This document shows positions 35,201-37,179 of a stretch of 37,179 nucleotides of DNA, piece after piece. The stretch is from positions 1-37,179 of the IMG/VR virus record IMGVR_UViG_3300025122_000065; one strand, given 5' to 3'. The first letter of the stretch is position 1. Each line of letters opens with the position of its first letter. The stretch comes from a virus. The notes under the pieces are model-generated. The model saw only the letters and a program-made list of their open reading frames with translations, did no database searches and was not told the DNA's origin. A program made the position numbers and the translations under genes.

Positions 35201-35446
35201 ATAATGTAATATAAAACGATTTGCAGCAAGCTTGCTAATCTGAGGGAGTTTAGCCTTAAAGGCTTGGGTCCGGATTCGGTTACTTTTGTCTTCTTCTTCG
35301 GGCCATATATCGTATACTAACTTAACTTTTATAGTTGAACGAACTTTGTCGTCGACATAAAATGGGATATTCTTTTTTTTCGTACGAAAGCCACTTTCAG
35401 TCGCGGCGCCGCTTTCAATGAAATAATCTGATATTTTGGCAGCCAT
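29264..35446 (-). CDS. Very large baseplate-region protein with hydrophobic segments and Pro-rich hinges
   Basis: No family is recognised for this 2060-aa protein. It has a mixed alpha/beta N-terminal part, then several segments separated by Pro/Gly-rich linkers (for example PPPTPGEGGAPPGSG, GSPGPPPSG, PPLPTAPPTPGD and GPPPPSGG). Two strongly hydrophobic stretches stand out: about residues 1280-1306 (ALFLLLIQIHIAQFIIKNIF and beyond) and about 1971-1999 (FLGILMMPPGPFGLVYLLFM). The C-terminus is very acidic (EELEAAAEAEEE). Its position just upstream of gp25 is where tail tape measure or hub proteins lie in many myophages, and membrane-like segments are common in tape measures. The low coiled-coil content argues for a more complex hub or baseplate protein. 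No Shine-Dalgarno sequence precedes the ATG. Confidence 0.66.
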   Translation of the reverse strand: MAAKISDYFIESGAATESGFRTKKKNIPFYVDDKVRSTIKVKLVYDIWPEEEDKSNRIRTQAFKAKLPQISKLAANRFILHYYPELYIYYRTRARGKEAVYPEGQDEIYSRVRQAIKSHLTSMYYKPGDHTKDDKRVVITTLNALSYPLTRPDVQILKQRITSAPSEFTGLSAREPNTNVSMYQKISSLRVPEEGQTITFDTTSPFALRQVLELLGYLPDMSTSLGLFNDDEGITPTSQTTTLSIGSMVQSNNLVNDGLSSFQQQINGFEGSLPINLNFDASQRGMMQILNAVVYDAVVQELFDGPPQYSVASAAMGSAQFVEFADADSFSITFGTKDDKTAISQMSYLVNSVSLQQQILKTGYMTNMLWNSQLQDPLTLATLKNYNKLVDLMASMAAGGPPASFMDFLDPEQDGSVRADFNMPEEFTWDDIPSPVETQNLFLKEAARMGVIDLGDVENLEKGWYAKLSKEKRQEYKRAIRENPAVYKKVMMATKKKSIATAANVAKVIAEMMEGNIPPLKANSPLGQLLRQIGIQELVREVLRCMTLGTAPAFASLTRTVESTIKSAGRELYSPPPTPGEGGAPPGSGITMPEIKISDYFKIPTLDGELWPGLKKALLDGLMAGVLEIVKSMAKLLEELCTWRNPRGQDFGANDLANMVNDNLNNLGNEALGSPSAFPSISNPGGSPLDQTFGKYGLTFNDAMNYLRDLSAILSSIEICFLFTNLAEVSYETLEKILEFNLGYSDINVRNNLNTFSAITGFFSDLSRFVDLTDFCNEIANELYQANIDNVCLIEDAAPSLLRDLLEDMAENGLGLDNPLADLNLECPDRENYIENPLMTEEIPRLMNTIVNVIKIEFNNSLTAAQQTLKESRIRDDAATDEMARTLAAAGIVQTESGISAVGQDIMSTTQEIFGNLEEVLERLGDSCDLEALLGIPADQIATVMQIIIHIISQLFSKPEFIDAMGDLESAIDAAAHRGDDPAAGPPAMGYEFPERFTQKFESYLTGSPTFNPVESFDSIEMDIVSSNNFYSRTPSLASPGGSSHYRAPTLYFNFPTTVTGSWIPDPDGRNIGTTNIPMFIYDIPSTKVDRLQIKYPSNSSVETNGRYIDIQLNSALVPDSAEALSFSVDTPPSSYNESSRDTNPYASLFTDNLIGKIILDGHNVASPTWSDLHKKVEREVDTVLFPSAYAGLVEASFNYIQANGIFTTEKLDSLNFFHDNTRCLPEEIADLLDLGSPGPPPSGILGDINEEMINAMCYDPNPADSTNPKGLKIRDVIRYALFLLLIQIHIAQFIIKNIFVFAAFEIDDIMASPLVEQFMATSIRDQVIKFVQGRPVVVEYMVGYFNKKLKRAPVQAAGGLLDMDGEVVTLDYRGTGAPLEHRDFPAIVEYMVRERIFKSKRPVANAVRRSSNKVEPKKFTRAFVDNILTVQPSFFGGRIAGNTTPSAPQRKIYVTHNDNTLGAYGPLTGTSVRPLLDSVAAKIETDEQGAATLEYGRLVLERQVVWDNVVAPTGQTVPTILRRTTGADYGLELDLFMQILFNNSHTIADVSTTPDLTFENLQMRYNIVYYLPIQGADDDVTNGLFYDTLPLHKTISLAINENITLNRIVLARLGASLTLGNSASTAEVISHRSLVPGEIPLRYEIREIPILQKQLEAYGETVFNSELLLIAADSVFSDYFGKTFSREMTVLIPVLYNFYLTSGYFPKMDTLFMGAKGRCIQTFIDTVLNQEDVIAEMVATGPPLPTAPPTPGDLLQERQNLSALDFINKMLIETPISILRGVCEMLDPHVGISKIIKDLSRFVFMILAQGIDTGLKAPPARAIKGFKSEDQGGPTDAELGPIPRSGLNPGLQGSDVMNLLFCALDVAMQGASQGNILWDVNNGPPPPSGGWPQPIALDSKAFTTILGPLAPPPPGNFFVDENGATVMQNTGELLYKLGQSDPRDPRNNVPDAIKDNLFPRITLEGVDFTGTFLGILMMPPGPFGLVYLLFMLLKSALDEQFLGAPGDEDGAPMSNLSEGVPLSDCEPPTEEEARAARIAAGSEEPSTEELEAAAEAEEE

Positions 35447-35463
35447 GTTATTATATAATTATC

Positions 35464-36474
35464 TTAATTGTTGGAATTATAGGGACTTAAAATATGTTTG
35501 CTCTGTCCTTGGGCGTCAATAGTCTCAATAGCAGCGAGATCTAAATATGTCTTAGCCAACTCCATTGCTGTTGCCTGCATCGATTGGGCTCCTACCTCAA
35601 CCTTAGTAACATTATTGACCATGGTGTTGATTCCTTTGGGAATACACCCCTGAAAATCGGGCGCTCCTTTACTCCCAAAGAACGCGCCCATATGGTCGTG
35701 CGAAATAAGCTTCTCGTGGAATTGGCGCGTTTGGGATGTATAGGTAGTAACGGTAGAAATAAATTTCGAAAGAAGCGAGCAGATCTCTAATAGAAGCTGT
35801 CTAGTGTTTTCTCCCTTCAACATCGGCTGCAACGATGCCGTATCTTTCATTGCAATAAGATCGATGCCATAGCCACGTTTTGTCGCATTTGTCAAACACC
35901 CCCCTTGCGAATTGTACGTGTCAGTGCGTGTAACAAGCTTAATGTTTTCCCTTGCAACAACACGAATCATGTCTGCCTTAAGTGCAATCGCCGAGCGTGG
36001 AGAATCATAAGAAGTAGATCCTACTTTACCAGCTGGCAACCTAAAATAGCTATCTATGTCGGCCTTTTGGCTTAAATAAATTCTTGCTGCGTCAATGGTA
36101 AAATCGCTATCTACTTCGGGGACACTTCCATTCTTTTCTCTTTGGTGGGCAAACCAAGCTTTGCGTCCTGCAACAATATCAATTGAAGCACAATGGGTAG
36201 CTCCCTGGCCACCCGTGCCACTGTTCTCAAAACCGGGGCGGTCTAAGCCCAACGTTATAAAAGAATTGCCTTTCTGTATTACTTTTTCATAGGTCATCGA
36301 TTTAAACTTGGGAACATCGAACTGAGGCTTCCCGGTGTTGCCTCCCATGCCCATGAATTCTGCTTTTTGCTGCGGTGTTAAACTATCATAGTACTCGCGT
36401 TCGGCGTCGGACATAGAGTCCAAATTTTGCCAAAGTGCTCCGTCGCATTGCGCTTTTGCTTGTTCAAATCCCAT
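35464..36474 (-). CDS. Baseplate-associated structural protein, spike/hub-adjacent
   Basis: This 336-aa protein contains the motifs DAARIYLSQKADIDSYFRLP (about residues 128-147) and AIALKADMIRVVAREN followed by IKLVTRT (about 161-183). The second reads like short repeated beta-strands of the kind seen in gp5/VgrG-type spike domains ('IxLxADxIxIxA'). A helical C-terminal half follows (LLLEICSLLSKFIST). From memory, proteins of this type sit next to baseplate genes in T4-related marine phages; the molecular role is not established. The ATG at 36474 is preceded by GGAGGAG (36488-36482). It precedes the 2060-aa and gp25-like genes, consistent with a hub or spike region. Confidence 0.62.
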   Translation of the reverse strand: MGFEQAKAQCDGALWQNLDSMSDAEREYYDSLTPQQKAEFMGMGGNTGKPQFDVPKFKSMTYEKVIQKGNSFITLGLDRPGFENSGTGGQGATHCASIDIVAGRKAWFAHQREKNGSVPEVDSDFTIDAARIYLSQKADIDSYFRLPAGKVGSTSYDSPRSAIALKADMIRVVARENIKLVTRTDTYNSQGGCLTNATKRGYGIDLIAMKDTASLQPMLKGENTRQLLLEICSLLSKFISTVTTYTSQTRQFHEKLISHDHMGAFFGSKGAPDFQGCIPKGINTMVNNVTKVEVGAQSMQATAMELAKTYLDLAAIETIDAQGQSKHILSPYNSNN

Positions 36475-36498
36475 TTATTTACTCCTCCAAATTCTCAT
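36475..36498 (-). CDS. Possible 7-aa small ORF abutting the 336-aa gene
   Basis: The frame MRIWRSK runs from ATG 36498 to TAA 36477-36475, and the next base begins the ATG of the 336-aa gene. It contains that gene's ribosome binding site (GGAGGAG). Its own ribosome binding site is poor. It resembles the other short bridging ORFs in the window in placement and basic composition. Chance is a real alternative at this length. Confidence 0.25.
   Translation of the reverse strand: MRIWRSK
36482..36488 (-). promoter_or_regulatory. Strong ribosome binding site GGAGGAG of the 336-aa gene
   Basis: GGAGGAG on the minus strand places its GGAGG core 9 bases before the ATG at 36474, which fixes this start. 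Confidence 0.7.
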
Positions 36499-36512
36499 CT
36501 CTATATAGTTTC
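36499..36512 (-). promoter_or_regulatory. Recurrent intergenic motif, copy 3, with a CATAAATA element nearby
   Basis: The coding strand reads GAAACTATATAGAG here, resembling the copies at 4990-4977 and 2832-2819. About 10 bases further upstream (36527-36520) CATAAATA, one base from the T4 late promoter consensus, lies in the sense orientation about 50 bases before the start codon. This gap, between the phosphatase-like gene and the baseplate genes, is the best candidate for an internal promoter. Confidence 0.3.
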
Positions 36513-36530
36513 TTTGGTTATTTATGACGT

Positions 36531-37179
36531 CTACGATCCCTTAATCTTCGCCGCTTTAGCAGCATCGTATTTTCCTTCTAGCATCCATGTTTTAAGACCT
36601 TTGCCGTTTTTCTTAGTATTATAGTTGTCCCACTCCTGCCCCTTTTTTCGGCTGCCAGTTGATCTCACGTATTCCAACAACATATCGTCGTCTTCAAACT
36701 CTTGTTGAACAGTGCGTTTCCAGCGCCCGGCAAAGGAGCCGGTTCTATCAGTGCCGGCGACGCAGTGGATCAAAGTGTCACCCTTCAGGAGTGCCTCTTC
36801 GACTACTGGCCAGAAGCGCTTCGCGGTGGATCCGCGGCCGCCAATAGGAGCAAAAATCCATTCAACACCGAGCGTACCTGCCCAGATCCGCTCACAGGCG
36901 TTAACGCATCCGAAGTTGGAACTATCACAATCCCCGCCGTCGCACTGATCTTTCTCCGCGAGACCACAAGGGCCTCCACCGATCGAACGCGTATCCTTTT
37001 GTCTCCAAAGAGAATCCGCAGCCAAATTAACAATCCTCTTAATCTTGTACTTCTTTACCAATCCCTCGATTTGCTCCCACGTGTCAATCTTGCCTGAGCG
37101 GTAATTGGGATGGCCAGGTGGTCCCGGGATTTCAGCCCAGTTACTGGGTAGATCTTTCCCCGGCCGGCCCCACTTCTTG
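36531..37179 (-). CDS. Dual-specificity/tyrosine phosphatase-like protein, 5' end outside window
   Basis: The frame stays open to the window edge, so the start lies beyond 37179; an in-frame TTG at 37061 is not a convincing start. The visible upstream codons read NYRSGKIDTWEQIEGLVKKY, followed by KIKRIVNLA, the standard N-terminal 'RSG...L...gI..viNL' pattern of dual-specificity phosphatases. The catalytic P-loop is HCVAGTDRTG (nucleophile Cys codon at 36764-36762), matching HCxxGxxR. Between these lies an insertion with five cysteines (PCGL, QCDG, DCDS, GCVN, ACER). The usual general-acid Asp about 30 residues before the Cys is not evident (the region reads EWIFAPIGGRG). It could dephosphorylate a host or phage protein, or another phosphate ester; the substrate is unknown. 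The C-terminal tail is basic. Confidence 0.78.
   Translation of the reverse strand, partial: KKWGRPGKDLPSNWAEIPGPPGHPNYRSGKIDTWEQIEGLVKKYKIKRIVNLAADSLWRQKDTRSIGGGPCGLAEKDQCDGGDCDSSNFGCVNACERIWAGTLGVEWIFAPIGGRGSTAKRFWPVVEEALLKGDTLIHCVAGTDRTGSFAGRWKRTVQQEFEDDDMLLEYVRSTGSRKKGQEWDNYNTKKNGKGLKTWMLEGKYDAAKAAKIKGS

Noticed and set aside
37059-37061. TTG as the start of the phosphatase-like gene
   Set aside because: The same frame continues open to the window edge and encodes the expected N-terminal phosphatase motif (NYRSGKIDTWEQIEGL), so the gene is simply cut by the edge.

Overview
The window is a block of a large contractile-tailed phage genome. Every supported gene lies on the minus strand, so transcription runs from high to low coordinates, with genes overlapping or separated by at most about 56 bases. 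The clearest anchors are a T4 gp25/P2 W-like baseplate wedge protein, a T4 gp6/P2 J-like wedge protein, a RuvC-like resolvase and a zinc-finger/TOPRIM DNA primase. Together with very long virion proteins, these suggest a distant T4-like ('far-T4', RM378-type) myovirus, probably from an aquatic bacterium. The host cannot be read from the sequence. I saw no tRNA, CRISPR array, insertion sequence or integrase.

Layout in transcription order. (1) 37179-36531: the C-terminal part of a dual-specificity/tyrosine phosphatase-like protein, whose 5' end lies beyond the window. (2) 36474-27005: the baseplate core. It holds a 336-aa spike/hub-adjacent protein, a 2060-aa multidomain protein with hydrophobic segments, the gp25-like protein and the gp6-like protein. 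(3) 27005-12959: a 513-aa beta-rich protein, then a single 4165-aa ORF (12.5 kb, a third of the window) with five LamG/concanavalin-A-like domains. (4) 12908-1478: seven further virion-type proteins (343, 998, 828, 461, 331, 360 and 441 aa). Two paralogous relationships are visible among them: 343 with 331 at the N-terminus, and 360 with 441, most clearly at the C-terminus. (5) 1478-41: the RuvC-like resolvase and the primase, translationally attached to the structural operon. (6) 26-1: the first codons of another gene.

The order 'large protein, gp25, gp6, wedge/fibre proteins' matches the W-J-I-H logic of P2 and the wedge genes of T4. The region most likely builds the baseplate and its peripheral adsorption apparatus, with the LamG giant as the prime candidate for glycan binding. 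Functions beyond gp25, gp6, RuvC, primase, phosphatase and LamG are inferred from position and composition.

The most unusual features are the 4165-aa five-LamG protein, a set of tiny ORFs (2-16 codons) that fit the few intergenic gaps and connect to the next start codon, Shine-Dalgarno sequences embedded in the last codons of upstream genes, a recurrent A/T-rich motif in three gaps, and a phosphatase with a Cys-rich insertion and no obvious general acid.
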